A stretch of 23,333 nt of DNA from Pseudomonadota bacterium (GCA_023395465.1 JAEWZE010000143.1:1-23333), one strand, 5' to 3'; positions 6,919-14,816 are shown, numbered from the stretch's first letter. Notes: generated from the letters alone by a model not told the origin. Program-made: numbers and translations.

Positions 6919-9531
6919 ATGAACAGCCAGCACCGCAAATCCCTCCCCGGTACCCAGCTCGACTGGTTCGACGCGCGCGCAGCGGTCGAAGCGCTGCAGC
7001 CCGGCGCCTGGGCGACGCTGCCCTATACCGCGCGCGTGCATGCCGAGAACATCGTGCGTCGCGCCGATCCGGCGCGCATCGACGACTACCTCGGCCAGCT
7101 GGTACGTCGCGAGCGCACGCTCGACTTTCCCTGGTTCCCGGCGCGCGTGGTCTGCCACGACATCCTCGGCCAGACCGCGCTGGTGGACCTGGCCGGGCTG
7201 CGCGATGCCATTGCCGAGCAGGGCGGCGACCCGGCGCAGGTCAATCCGGTGGTGCCGGTGCAGCTGATCGTCGACCACTCGCTGGCGGTGGAGTGCGGCG
7301 GCTTCGATCCGCAGGCCTTCGGCAAGAACCGCGCGATCGAGGACCGGCGCAACGAAGACCGCTTCCATTTCATCGACTGGACCAGCAAGGCGTTCGAGAA
7401 CGTCGACGTGATCCCGCCGGGCAACGGGATCATGCACCAGATCAACCTGGAGAAGATGTCGCCGGTGATCTACGTGCAGGACGGGGTGGCGTTCCCCGAC
7501 ACCTGCGTGGGCACCGACTCGCATACCCCGCATGTCGATGCGCTGGGCGTGATCGCGATCGGCGTGGGCGGCCTGGAGGCCGAGAACGTCATGCTCGGCC
7601 GCGCCTCGTGGATGCGCACGCCCGACATCGTCGGCGTCGAGCTCGGCGGCAGGCCCGCGCCCGGCATCACCGCCACCGACGTGGTGCTGGCATTGACCGA
7701 GTTCCTGCGCCAGTCGAAGGTGGTCGGCGCCTACCTGGAATTCCGTGGGCCGGGCGCGGCGGCGCTGACCGTGGGCGATCGCGCCACGATCTCGAACATG
7801 GCGCCCGAGTACGGCGCGACCGCGGCGATGTTCTTCATCGACGACAACACCCTCGACTACCTGCGCCTCACCGGCCGGACCGACGAGCAGGTGGCCCTGG
7901 TCGAAACCTATGCCAAGGCCGCGGGACTGTGGGCCGACGACCTGGCGACCGCGCAGTACGAACGCACGCTGCACTTCGACCTGTCCAGCGTGGTGCGCAA
8001 CATGGCCGGTCCGTCCAATCCGCACCGGCGCCTGCCCACCAGCGACCTCGCCCAGCGCGGCATCGCGGACGAGACCAAGCTCGCCTCGGGCCGCGTCGAG
8101 GAGGCTTCGGGCCTGATGCCCGACGGCGCCGTGATCATCGCCGCGATCACCAGCTGCACCAACACCTCCAACCCGCGCAACGTCATCGCCGCCGCCCTGC
8201 TCGCGCGCAATGCCGTGGCCAGGGGACTGGCACGCAAGCCCTGGGTCAAGACCTCGCTGGCGCCGGGCTCGAAGGCCGTGCAGCTGTACCTGGAGGAATC
8301 GGGCCTGCTGCCGCACCTGGAGCAGCTGGGCTTCGGCATCGTCGGCTTCGCCTGCACCACCTGCAACGGCATGAGCGGCGCGCTGGATCCGAAGATCCAG
8401 CAGGAGATCATCGAGCGCGACCTGTATTCGGTGGCCGTGCTCAGCGGCAACCGCAACTTCGACGGCCGCATCCATCCCTACGCCAAGCAGGCCTTCCTGG
8501 CCTCGCCGCCGCTGGTGATCGCCTACGCCATCGCCGGCACCGTGCGCTTCGACATCGAGAAGGACGCGCTGGGAGTCGACACCGACGGCAATCCGGTGAC
8601 GCTCAAGGACCTGTGGCCCAGCGACGAGGAGATCGACGCGGTGGTCAAGGCCAGCGTCAAGCCCGAGCAGTACCGCGCCGTGTACGGGCCGATGTTCAAG
8701 CTGCGCGTCGAGTCGGGCGAGACGGTGAGCCCGCTGTACGACTGGCGACCGCAGTCGACCTACATCCGCCGCCCGCCCTATTGGGAAGGCGCGCTGGCCG
8801 GCGAACGCACGCTGCGCGGCATGCGTCCGCTGGCGGTGCTGGGCGACAACATCACCACCGACCACCTTTCGCCCTCGAACGCGATCCTGCTCGACAGCGC
8901 CGCCGGCGAATACCTGGCGAAGATGGGCCTGCCGGAGGAGGACTTCAATTCCTACGCCACCCATCGCGGCGACCACCTCACCGCGCAGCGCGCCACCTTC
9001 GCCAACCCGAAGCTGGTGAACGAAATGGCGATCGTCGATGGCGAGGTGAAGCCCGGCTCGCTGGCCCGCATCGAACCCGAAGGCCAGGTGACGCGCATGT
9101 GGGAGGCGATCGAAACCTACATGGCGCGCAAGCAGCCGCTGATCATCGTGGCCGGTGCCGACTACGGCCAGGGCAGCTCGCGCGACTGGGCGGCCAAGGG
9201 CGTGCGCCTGGCGGGCGTGGAGGCGATCGTGGCCGAGGGCTTCGAGCGCATCCACCGCACCAACCTGATCGGCATGGGCGTGCTGCCGCTGGAGTTCCGC
9301 AACGGCGACACGCGCCACACCTGGGCCATCGACGGCACCGAGACTTTCGACGTGGTCGGCGACCGCACCCCGCGCGCGACGCTCACCCTGGTGATCCGCC
9401 GCCGCAACGGCGAGACCGTCGAGGTGCCGGTGACCTGCCGCCTGGATTCGGACGAGGAAGTGTCGATCTACGAGGCCGGTGGCGTGCTGCAGCGCTTCGC
9501 CCAGGATTTCCTGGCCTCGCAGGCGGCCTGA
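6919..9531 (+). CDS. acnD: 2-methylcitrate dehydratase AcnD (Fe/S-dependent, aconitase family)
   Basis: Dehydrates 2-methylcitrate with a 4Fe-4S cluster. AcnD works with PrpF and replaces the cofactor-free PrpD of enterobacteria. It is 870 aa from the ATG at 6919 (MNSQHRKSLPGTQLDWFDAR), about the size of Shewanella AcnD. Cluster cysteines are Cys413 (TSCTNTSNP), Cys479 and Cys482 (ACTTCNG), with the 66- and 3-residue spacing of aconitases. Other motifs are VGTDSHTPH, PPGNGIMHQINLE, NITTDHLSPSNAI and YGQGSSRDWAAKG. The N-terminal LDWFDARAAVEAL and the PYTARVHAENIVRR stretch resemble AcnD rather than AcnA. The open frame continues upstream through repeat DNA, which is not plausible protein. The ribosome-binding site at 6919 is weak. 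Confidence 0.95.
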   Translation: MNSQHRKSLPGTQLDWFDARAAVEALQPGAWATLPYTARVHAENIVRRADPARIDDYLGQLVRRERTLDFPWFPARVVCHDILGQTALVDLAGLRDAIAEQGGDPAQVNPVVPVQLIVDHSLAVECGGFDPQAFGKNRAIEDRRNEDRFHFIDWTSKAFENVDVIPPGNGIMHQINLEKMSPVIYVQDGVAFPDTCVGTDSHTPHVDALGVIAIGVGGLEAENVMLGRASWMRTPDIVGVELGGRPAPGITATDVVLALTEFLRQSKVVGAYLEFRGPGAAALTVGDRATISNMAPEYGATAAMFFIDDNTLDYLRLTGRTDEQVALVETYAKAAGLWADDLATAQYERTLHFDLSSVVRNMAGPSNPHRRLPTSDLAQRGIADETKLASGRVEEASGLMPDGAVIIAAITSCTNTSNPRNVIAAALLARNAVARGLARKPWVKTSLAPGSKAVQLYLEESGLLPHLEQLGFGIVGFACTTCNGMSGALDPKIQQEIIERDLYSVAVLSGNRNFDGRIHPYAKQAFLASPPLVIAYAIAGTVRFDIEKDALGVDTDGNPVTLKDLWPSDEEIDAVVKASVKPEQYRAVYGPMFKLRVESGETVSPLYDWRPQSTYIRRPPYWEGALAGERTLRGMRPLAVLGDNITTDHLSPSNAILLDSAAGEYLAKMGLPEEDFNSYATHRGDHLTAQRATFANPKLVNEMAIVDGEVKPGSLARIEPEGQVTRMWEAIETYMARKQPLIIVAGADYGQGSSRDWAAKGVRLAGVEAIVAEGFERIHRTNLIGMGVLPLEFRNGDTRHTWAIDGTETFDVVGDRTPRATLTLVIRRRNGETVEVPVTCRLDSDEEVSIYEAGGVLQRFAQDFLASQAA

Positions 9532-9533
9532 GC

Positions 9534-9562
9534 CGTGCCCGGGGCGGCGCACGCCGGGCACG
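9534..9562. terminator. GC-rich hairpin directly after acnD
   Basis: CGTGCCCGG (9534-9542) pairs with CCGGGCACG (9554-9562) across an 11-nt loop, 2 bp after the acnD stop. No T-tract follows, so it is at best a weak or factor-dependent terminator, or a 3'-end stabiliser that sets acnD apart from the downstream genes. The 131-bp gap 9532-9662 has no other visible feature apart from the ribosome-binding site of the next gene. Confidence 0.5.
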
Positions 9563-9662
9563 CCTGGCAGGAGGTGGCGGCGACGTGGAACGCACGTCGG
9601 CGGATGTCGAAAGCCGGCGGGCCGGTTCGTCGTAGCGTCACCAACCCGAACGGAGACACCCG

Positions 9663-10127
9663 ATGACCGATCACGCCGCCCCCGGTACCGTCCGCCTGCA
9701 CCGCATCCTGGCCGCGCCGCCCGAGCGCGTGTACCGCGCCTTCCTCGACCCCGATGCGCTGGTGCGCTGGCTGCCGCCCTACGGCTTCACCGCGAAGATG
9801 CACGCTTTCGAGCCCGGCGTCGGCGGCGGCTACCGCATGTCGTTCACCAACTTCGGCACCGGCGCGAGCCATGCGTTCACGGTGAAGTTCGTCGAACTGG
9901 TGGAGAACGAGCGCATCGTCCACACCGACACGTTCGACAGTCCCGGGCTGCCCGGCGACATGCAGGTCACGATCGCCCTGCGCAAGAGCGTCGCCGGCAC
10001 CGAGCTGCAGATCGAGCAGGCCGGCATTCCCGCCGCGATTCCCACCGACATGTGCTACCTGGGCTGGCGCGATTCGCTGGAGATGCTGGCGAAGCTGGTC
10101 GAGCCCGAAATCCCGGACGGCGGCTGA
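9663..10127 (+). CDS. SRPBCC / AHSA1-like (START-fold) protein
   Basis: A 154-aa soluble protein of the SRPBCC superfamily (activator of Hsp90 ATPase homologue 1-like). The family pattern is clear: RILAAPPERVYRAFLDPDAL followed by RWLPPYGFT, then GGGYRMSFTNFGTG, the VELVENERIVHTD strand, and the C-terminal helix CYLGWRDSLEMLAKLVEPEI. The fold has a hydrophobic cavity for small ligands; no substrate can be named. Its ribosome-binding context (CGGAGACACCCG before ATG) is nearly identical to that of prpC (AGGAGACACCCGAC). It starts 131 bp after acnD, and the next gene starts 3 bp after its stop, so it is the first of three tightly packed genes ending in prpF. A role in propionate metabolism is only suggested by position. 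Confidence 0.85.
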   Translation: MTDHAAPGTVRLHRILAAPPERVYRAFLDPDALVRWLPPYGFTAKMHAFEPGVGGGYRMSFTNFGTGASHAFTVKFVELVENERIVHTDTFDSPGLPGDMQVTIALRKSVAGTELQIEQAGIPAAIPTDMCYLGWRDSLEMLAKLVEPEIPDGG

Positions 10128-10130
10128 GCG

Positions 10131-10724
10131 ATGGAGGCCGGATGCCTGGCGCTGATGGCGCGCCCGCCCGCGGAGACGGCGGGCCTGATCGAGGCGGTCC
10201 TGCCGGCGCTGGGACTGGATGCCGGCAGCGACCGCTGGCCTGCCGCCAACCTGCACCAGTCGTTCTCGTCCGGCGACCCGGCCGATCGCGAACCGGTGCT
10301 GCGACGGGTGCTGGCGCAGGTCCACGCGCCCGCCTTCGACCTGCTGTTCAATCGGGTCAGCCTGGGCGATCGCTGGCTGCTGCGCGCCCGGGGGGTCCCG
10401 TCCGGTTTCGCCCGGCTGCTCGCCGAGGTGCGTGCGGCCATGGCGACCGAAGGCATCGGCGACGACAGCGGCCATACGCCGCATGTCACGCTGTGCGACC
10501 TGCCGCCGTTCGTGCAGGAAGGCTCGCGCTGGCTGGCGTCGCCGATCCGGTGGCGCGTCGATGCCATCGACCTGGTCGCCGTCGCCCGTCATCCGTACCG
10601 GTACGAGACGCTGGCGCGGCAGCCGCTGCCGTCGCCGCCGCAGGGCGAGCTGTTCGACGCGCCGCTTCCGCCTCCCCACGCTTTTCCACAACGCACGGCA
10701 ACGCAGGACATTCCATGGGACTGA
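10131..10724 (+). CDS. 2H phosphoesterase-like protein (LigT / 2'-5' RNA ligase superfamily)
   Basis: A 197-aa protein with the two H-x-[S/T] motifs that define 2H phosphoesterases: His42-Gln-Ser44 in NLHQSF and His118-Val-Thr120 in TPHVTL, about 76 residues apart. Members include the RNA 2',3'-cyclic phosphodiesterase ThpR, and others act on cyclic nucleotides. The C-terminal 30 residues are Pro-rich and probably unstructured. The start is taken at the ATG 3 bp after the SRPBCC stop; a Met at residue 9 (MARPP) is an alternative. Its end overlaps the rhodanese-prpF start by 10 bp, so translation is coupled. The substrate is unknown; the link with the methylcitrate genes is positional. Confidence 0.8.
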   Translation: MEAGCLALMARPPAETAGLIEAVLPALGLDAGSDRWPAANLHQSFSSGDPADREPVLRRVLAQVHAPAFDLLFNRVSLGDRWLLRARGVPSGFARLLAEVRAAMATEGIGDDSGHTPHVTLCDLPPFVQEGSRWLASPIRWRVDAIDLVAVARHPYRYETLARQPLPSPPQGELFDAPLPPPHAFPQRTATQDIPWD

Positions 10725-12304
10725 AGAAGGGCATCAGGCAACTGGTCGCGGACGCGAACGCGCGCATCGCCACGATCCCGGTGGACGACGCGAAGGCGCT
10801 GCTCGGCGATCCGGGCGTGCAGTTCGTCGACATCCGCGACGTACGCGAACTCGAACGCGAAGGCATGGTGCCCGGCGCCTTCCACGCGCCGCGCGGGATG
10901 CTCGAATTCTGGGCCGATCCCGACAGTCCGTACTTCAAGCCGGTGTTCGGAGAAGACCGGCGCTTCGTCCTGTACTGCCAGTCGGGCTGGCGCTCGGCGC
11001 TGGCGGCGGCGGCGCTGCAGGACATGGGCCTGGAGCGCGTGGCGCATGTCGCCGGCGGCTTCAACGGCTGGAAGGCGGGGAGCGGGGAGGTCGCGCAGAA
11101 GGCCTCGCGCGCGCCGGCGGCGGGCGGACAGCTGCGCATTCCCGCGACCTACATGCGTGGCGGCACGTCCAAGGGCGTGTTCTTCCGGCTGGAGGACCTC
11201 CCCGAAGCCGCGCGCGTGCCCGGCCAGGCGCGCGACCGGCTGTTCCAGCGGGTCATCGGCTCGCCGGATCCCTACGGCAAGCAGACCGACGGCATGGGCG
11301 GGGCGACCTCGAGCACCAGCAAATGCGTGATCGTCTCGCGCGCGACGGTGCCCGATCACGACGTGGACTATCTGTACGGCCAGGTGTCGATCGACGCGGA
11401 CTTCGTCGACTGGAGCGGCAACTGCGGCAACCTGTCCTCGGCGGTGGGACCGTTCGCGATCGCCAGTGGCCTGGTCGACCCGGCGCGGGTGCCGCGCGAC
11501 GGCAGCTGCACGGTGCGCATCTGGCAGGCCAATATCGGCAAGACCATCGTGGCGCAGGTGCCGGTGGTGGGCGGACAGGTGCAGGAGACCGGCGACTTCG
11601 AGCTCGACGGCGTGACCTTCCCGGCGGCCGAGATCGTGCTGGAGTTCCTCGATCCTTCCGATGAGGGCGAGGCGGGCGGCGCGATGTTTCCCACCGGCAA
11701 CCTGGTCGACACGCTCGACATGCCCGGCATCGGCCCGCTGCAGGCGACGATGATCAGCGCCGGTATTCCGACCGTGTTCGTCAACGCCGCCGACATCGGC
11801 TATGAGGGCACCGAACTGCAGCCGGCGATCAACGAGGACCGCGCCGCGCTGGCCAGGCTCGAGGCGATCCGGGTCGCCGGCGCGCTGCGCATGGGCCTGA
11901 TCAACGCACCGGACGAGGCACTGTCGCGGCAGCACACGCCCAAGGTCGCCTTCGTCGCGCCGCCGCGCGATTACGTGGCGTCCAGCGGCAAGCCCGTGCC
12001 GGCCGCCGGCATCGACCTCAACGTGCGCGCGCTGTCGATGGGCAAGCTGCACCACGCGATGATGGGCACCGCCTCGGTGGCCATCGCCACGGCCGCGGCG
12101 GTGCCCGGCACCCTGGTCAACCTCGCCGCCGGCGGCGGCCCGCGCGAGGTGGTGCGCTTCGGCCATCCCTCCGGCACCCTGCAGGTGGGCGCCGCGGTGG
12201 CGCAGGTCGACGGGCAGTGGACGGTGACCAGGGCGGTGATGAGCCGCAGCGCCCGCGTGCTGATGGAAGGCGCGGTGCGGGTGCCGGCGGAGACGCTGGG
12301 CTAG
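10715..12304 (+). CDS. prpF: Rhodanese domain fused to PrpF (2-methylaconitate cis-trans isomerase)
   Basis: A single 529-aa frame with two domains. Residues about 1-122 are a rhodanese: VQFVDIRDVRELEREGMVPG, active-site loop CQSGWRS with Cys88, then HVAGGFNGWK. After a linker of about 18 residues (GSGEVAQKASRAPAAGG), PrpF begins at QLRIPATYMRGGTSKGVFF (about 139) and runs to the end. PrpF isomerises the product of AcnD so that aconitase can rehydrate it. Its catalytic candidates are Lys203 (GGATSSTSK) and Cys237 (SGNCGN), exactly 130 positions after Lys73 and Cys107 of Shewanella PrpF as I recall them. No ATG, GTG or TTG lies in the linker, so separate translation is unlikely, although a GGGGAGG sequence at 11084-11090 resembles a leftover ribosome-binding site. 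AGGA lies 6 nt before the ATG, which overlaps the upstream gene. Confidence 0.92.
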   Translation: MGLKKGIRQLVADANARIATIPVDDAKALLGDPGVQFVDIRDVRELEREGMVPGAFHAPRGMLEFWADPDSPYFKPVFGEDRRFVLYCQSGWRSALAAAALQDMGLERVAHVAGGFNGWKAGSGEVAQKASRAPAAGGQLRIPATYMRGGTSKGVFFRLEDLPEAARVPGQARDRLFQRVIGSPDPYGKQTDGMGGATSSTSKCVIVSRATVPDHDVDYLYGQVSIDADFVDWSGNCGNLSSAVGPFAIASGLVDPARVPRDGSCTVRIWQANIGKTIVAQVPVVGGQVQETGDFELDGVTFPAAEIVLEFLDPSDEGEAGGAMFPTGNLVDTLDMPGIGPLQATMISAGIPTVFVNAADIGYEGTELQPAINEDRAALARLEAIRVAGALRMGLINAPDEALSRQHTPKVAFVAPPRDYVASSGKPVPAAGIDLNVRALSMGKLHHAMMGTASVAIATAAAVPGTLVNLAAGGGPREVVRFGHPSGTLQVGAAVAQVDGQWTVTRAVMSRSARVLMEGAVRVPAETLG

Positions 12305-12310
12305 TTGCGC

Positions 12311-12377
12311 CGACGCGGCGCCGGGCTTCCTCCCCGCGTCGTGGAACCACTCCTTCCGCCGCGTGCGGGGGAAGGAG
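12311..12377. terminator. Tandem hairpins between convergent prpF and M28 peptidase genes
   Basis: Two stems lie in the 95-bp gap: CGACGCGG (12311-12318) with CCGCGTCG (12334-12341), and CTCCTTCC (12350-12357) with GGAAGGAG (12370-12377), the latter with an inner CCGC/GCGG pairing. The second is another member of the GC-rich hairpin repeat family. The position between two converging genes suits bidirectional termination, but neither side has a T-run. Confidence 0.6.
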
Positions 12378-12399
12378 CAGGGCGCAACAGCGACGCCGC

Positions 12400-14082
12400 T
12401 CAGTTCTTCCGGCCGAACCGTTCGCCGAAGAAATCCCCCGCGTTCCATCGCGGCCGTTGCGCATCGTTGCCTACCAGCTGGCCGATGCGCGCATTGAGTC
12501 GCGCCATGCGCGCCGCGTCGCCGTAGTGGATCGGCAGGTCGATGTCGTCGCAGGGCTGGTGGTAGCAGTTGCGCAGGAACCAGGTGGTGGCCAGCTTCGG
12601 ATCCTGCTGCGGATTGGCGCCGACCACGCCGCCCATCAGGTAGACCGCCGGGACGCCCGCGCGCACGAAGGCGTACTGGTCGCTGCGCACGAACACCACT
12701 TCCTCCGGGAACGGGTCGGGCGACAGCGCCACGCCGACCTCGCCGGCGGCCTGCTCCAGCGTGGCCGCCAGCGTGGAGTGCGCCACGCCGATCGGCACCA
12801 CGTCGGTGGTGGGCGCGGTCAGCACCGGCATGTCGAGGTTGATGTTGGCCACCAGCGTGCCCTCGACCGTGGGCCGCTGCGCGAACCACTCCGCGCCCAG
12901 CAGGCCCTTCTCTTCCGCGGTCAGGGCGACGAACAGCAGCGAACGCTTCGGCGCCGGGCCGGCGGCGAGTTCGCGCGCGGCTTCCAGCATGATCGCCACG
13001 CCCAGGGCGTTGTCGAGCGCGCCGTTGTAGATGGCGTCGCCCTCGACCGGCGCGCCGCTGCCGATGTGGTCCAGGTGCGCGGTGTAGACGACGTGCTCGG
13101 CCGCGAGCGCGGGATCGGCCCCGGCGATGCGGCCGACCACGTTGCGCGAGGACAGCGGTTCGATCCGGCTGCGTCCGGCCAGGTGCAGGGTGCCGGGCAG
13201 GTCGAAACCCTTGAGTTGGCCGCTGCGCGCGGCCTCGAACAGGGCCGCGGCGGTCTGCCCGCTGCCCTCGAACAGCGCATCGGCGGCCGCCGCGCTGACC
13301 AGCGCGGTCGCCCGCAGCTGCGGCCAGCCGTCGATGGCGCGGCCCGCGTCGTCGCGCAGGCGCATCGCCGGCTTGCCGGCGTGCTGCAGCATGCGCGCCC
13401 AGGGCGCGCGCGCCTCGTCGTCGACGGTGTTGACGAACACCGCGCCCACCGCACCGCGGGCGACCACGTTGCGCAGCTTCTCGCGCTGCGAGGCGTGGAA
13501 GGCGCGGCGGGTGTCGTCGAAGGTGCCCGGCGCGCCGCCGAACATCACCGCGATCTTCCCCTCCAGCTCGAGTCCGGCGAAATCGTCGTGGCCGACTTCC
13601 GGCGCATGCACGGCCTGGCCGACGAACACCGCCGGCGCCTCGAGGCTGGACTCGGGCGCGTGGAAGTTCACCCCCGGCAGGAACTGGTCGCGGAACGCCA
13701 GCGCGCGTGATTCCGAGCCGCGCCGGATCTCGAAACGCGCACCGTCGGCGAGCAGGGTCGCGCGCAGCAGCGGCACCGCCTGGAACCAGCCCGCGTCGCC
13801 GGCCGGGGCCAGGCCCAGCTCCGCATAGCGCCTGGCCACGTACTCGGCCGCGCGGTCGTATCCCGGCGTCCCGGCCTCGCGGCCGTCCATCGCATCGTCG
13901 GCGAGCGCCCGCACGTCGGCCTCGATGCGCTGGCCGGCGGCGGTGTCGTTGGCCGGCCGCGGCGTGGATGGCGCGGCCACGGCTGCCGCGTCGCCGGCAT
14001 CGGCGGGCGAGGGCGCGCGCTGGCAGGCGCTTCCGGCCAGGCAGGCGGACAGCAGCAGGACGGCGATCGGGCGACGGATCAT
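12400..14082 (-). CDS. M28 family zinc metallopeptidase, putative lipoprotein
   Basis: Exported aminopeptidase-like enzyme, 560 aa from the ATG at 14082. The N-terminus MIRRPIAVLLLSACLAGSAC contains LSAC (Cys14), a good lipobox behind a short hydrophobic stretch, and a second Cys20, so periplasmic membrane anchoring is likely. A PA-domain-like insert occupies about 140-280. The M28 di-zinc site is complete: His336 and Asp338 (TAHLDH), Asp357 (GALDNALG), Glu390/Glu391 (TAEEKGLLG), Asp417 (NLDMP) and His508 (CYHQPCDD). The frame extends upstream to 14199 but lacks a signal peptide there, so the downstream ATG is chosen. Substrate specificity cannot be told. It is a monocistronic minus-strand gene, convergent with prpF and divergent from the phasin gene. 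Confidence 0.92.
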   Translation of the reverse strand: MIRRPIAVLLLSACLAGSACQRAPSPADAGDAAAVAAPSTPRPANDTAAGQRIEADVRALADDAMDGREAGTPGYDRAAEYVARRYAELGLAPAGDAGWFQAVPLLRATLLADGARFEIRRGSESRALAFRDQFLPGVNFHAPESSLEAPAVFVGQAVHAPEVGHDDFAGLELEGKIAVMFGGAPGTFDDTRRAFHASQREKLRNVVARGAVGAVFVNTVDDEARAPWARMLQHAGKPAMRLRDDAGRAIDGWPQLRATALVSAAAADALFEGSGQTAAALFEAARSGQLKGFDLPGTLHLAGRSRIEPLSSRNVVGRIAGADPALAAEHVVYTAHLDHIGSGAPVEGDAIYNGALDNALGVAIMLEAARELAAGPAPKRSLLFVALTAEEKGLLGAEWFAQRPTVEGTLVANINLDMPVLTAPTTDVVPIGVAHSTLAATLEQAAGEVGVALSPDPFPEEVVFVRSDQYAFVRAGVPAVYLMGGVVGANPQQDPKLATTWFLRNCYHQPCDDIDLPIHYGDAARMARLNARIGQLVGNDAQRPRWNAGDFFGERFGRKN

Positions 14083-14108
14083 CAAGCAGGCTCCGGAAGG
14101 CAGCGCGG

Positions 14109-14138
14109 ACGCTAGCACCGGCGCGCGCGCCGCGCCAA
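14109..14138 (-). promoter_or_regulatory. Candidate sigma-70 promoter for the M28 peptidase gene
   Basis: Read on the minus strand: TTGGCG (14138-14133), an 18-bp spacer, and TAGCGT (14114-14109), about 27 bp upstream of the start codon. The -10 keeps the most conserved T, A and final T. The spacer contains the palindrome GGCGCGCGCGCC (14120-14131). Weak consensus in a GC-rich genome; no experimental support. Confidence 0.35.
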
Positions 14139-14200
14139 CCGCGCGCACACGCCAGTGCAACGCGCCACGCCTATGATGCAGTGGATGCAGCGCCACCACG

Positions 14201-14216
14201 ATTGACCGCGGTCAAT
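14201..14216. promoter_or_regulatory. FNR/ANR-like palindrome upstream of the phasin operon
   Basis: ATTGACCGCGGTCAAT is a perfect 16-bp palindrome with the TTGAC-N4-GTCAA layout of FNR/ANR/DNR boxes (consensus TTGAT-N4-ATCAA; a GTCAA half is common in pseudomonad ANR sites). It is centred at 14208.5. A weak -10, GACCAT (14238-14243), would place the transcription start near 14250 and the box at about -41.5, the class II activator position. The phasin start is at 14328. It lies in the 245-bp divergent region 14083-14327, which otherwise shows only the candidate M28 promoter. The identity of the regulator is inferred. Confidence 0.55.
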
Positions 14217-14327
14217 GCCCCGACCGGCTGCGATCGCGACCATGGCCTGTCGCATCCGTACGCGGGCGACGGGTCCTGCGCGCTGCAGGCACGACCCGCA
14301 TTCGACATCGACCCCCGAGGTAATGAC

Positions 14328-14816
14328 ATGGACAAGGCTTCCAATCTTCCGATGGCGCTGTGGAAGGCCAATCTCGACCTGCAGACGCGGCTCGGCCGCC
14401 TGCTCCAGGACGGCGGCCAGCAGTGGCTGGAACAGGGCACGCGCGCGGCAGGCGAAAGCGCGGCCGAATTCCAGGCGCAGGCAAGCCGGCTGCTGCAGGC
14501 CGGCGACTGGCAGGCGCTGGCGGCGCTGCCGATGGAGACGTTCTGGCGCCAGACCGCGCAGCGCACGGGCGATGGCGAGGCGGCGGCGCAGTCGGCGCTG
14601 CAGGCCCAGCAGGCCTTCGTCGGCGGCCTGGCCGAGGCGCTGCAGGAATGGCAGCGGGACCTGGCCAAGGCCTGGGCGGTGGCCGGCATCGACGCCGGGG
14701 CCGTCCCCGGCATCGCCGGATCGTGGGAGACGCTGCTGTCGAACCTGCAGCAGAGCATCGCCGCCATGACGCCGGCCGGCGCCGGCGGGACTGGCCCGCG
14801 CAAGCGGAGTGGCTGA
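14328..14816 (+). CDS. Phasin family protein
   Basis: A small (162 aa) amphipathic, Gln/Ala-rich helical protein of the phasin type, expected to coat polyhydroxyalkanoate granules. Visible features are the opening SNLPMALWKANLDLQTRLGR, long helices without Pro (GQQWLEQGTRAAGESAAEFQ, ALQAQQAFVGGLAEALQEWQ), a Gly/Pro-rich end and no Cys. A GAGGT ribosome-binding sequence lies about 7 nt before the ATG at 14328. The frame is open further upstream, but that extension (RPRLPRRRH-like) is not phasin-like and crosses the FNR-like box. It overlaps the ATPase start by 8 bp. No PHA synthase is in the window. Other coiled, low-complexity proteins can resemble phasins, but the neighbourhood supports the call. 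Confidence 0.8.
   Translation: MDKASNLPMALWKANLDLQTRLGRLLQDGGQQWLEQGTRAAGESAAEFQAQASRLLQAGDWQALAALPMETFWRQTAQRTGDGEAAAQSALQAQQAFVGGLAEALQEWQRDLAKAWAVAGIDAGAVPGIAGSWETLLSNLQQSIAAMTPAGAGGTGPRKRSG

Noticed and set aside
6682..9561. A 959-codon open frame on the minus strand opposite acnD
   Set aside because: It is antisense to a complete aconitase-family gene, its translation is low-complexity (His/Ala/Gly/Arg-rich), and such frames are expected opposite GC-rich codons.
9534..9562. Strong intrinsic terminator after acnD
   Set aside because: The stem is good but no T-run follows; it is kept only as a weak candidate.
9479..10714. Upstream extension of the rhodanese-PrpF frame
   Set aside because: It overlaps acnD, the SRPBCC gene and the 2H phosphoesterase gene in another frame and has no recognisable domain; the ATG at 10715 has a ribosome-binding site and matches rhodanese N-termini.
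12305..12399. A small gene between prpF and the M28 peptidase gene
   Set aside because: The gap is filled by hairpins and shows no frame with a plausible start, ribosome-binding site or composition.
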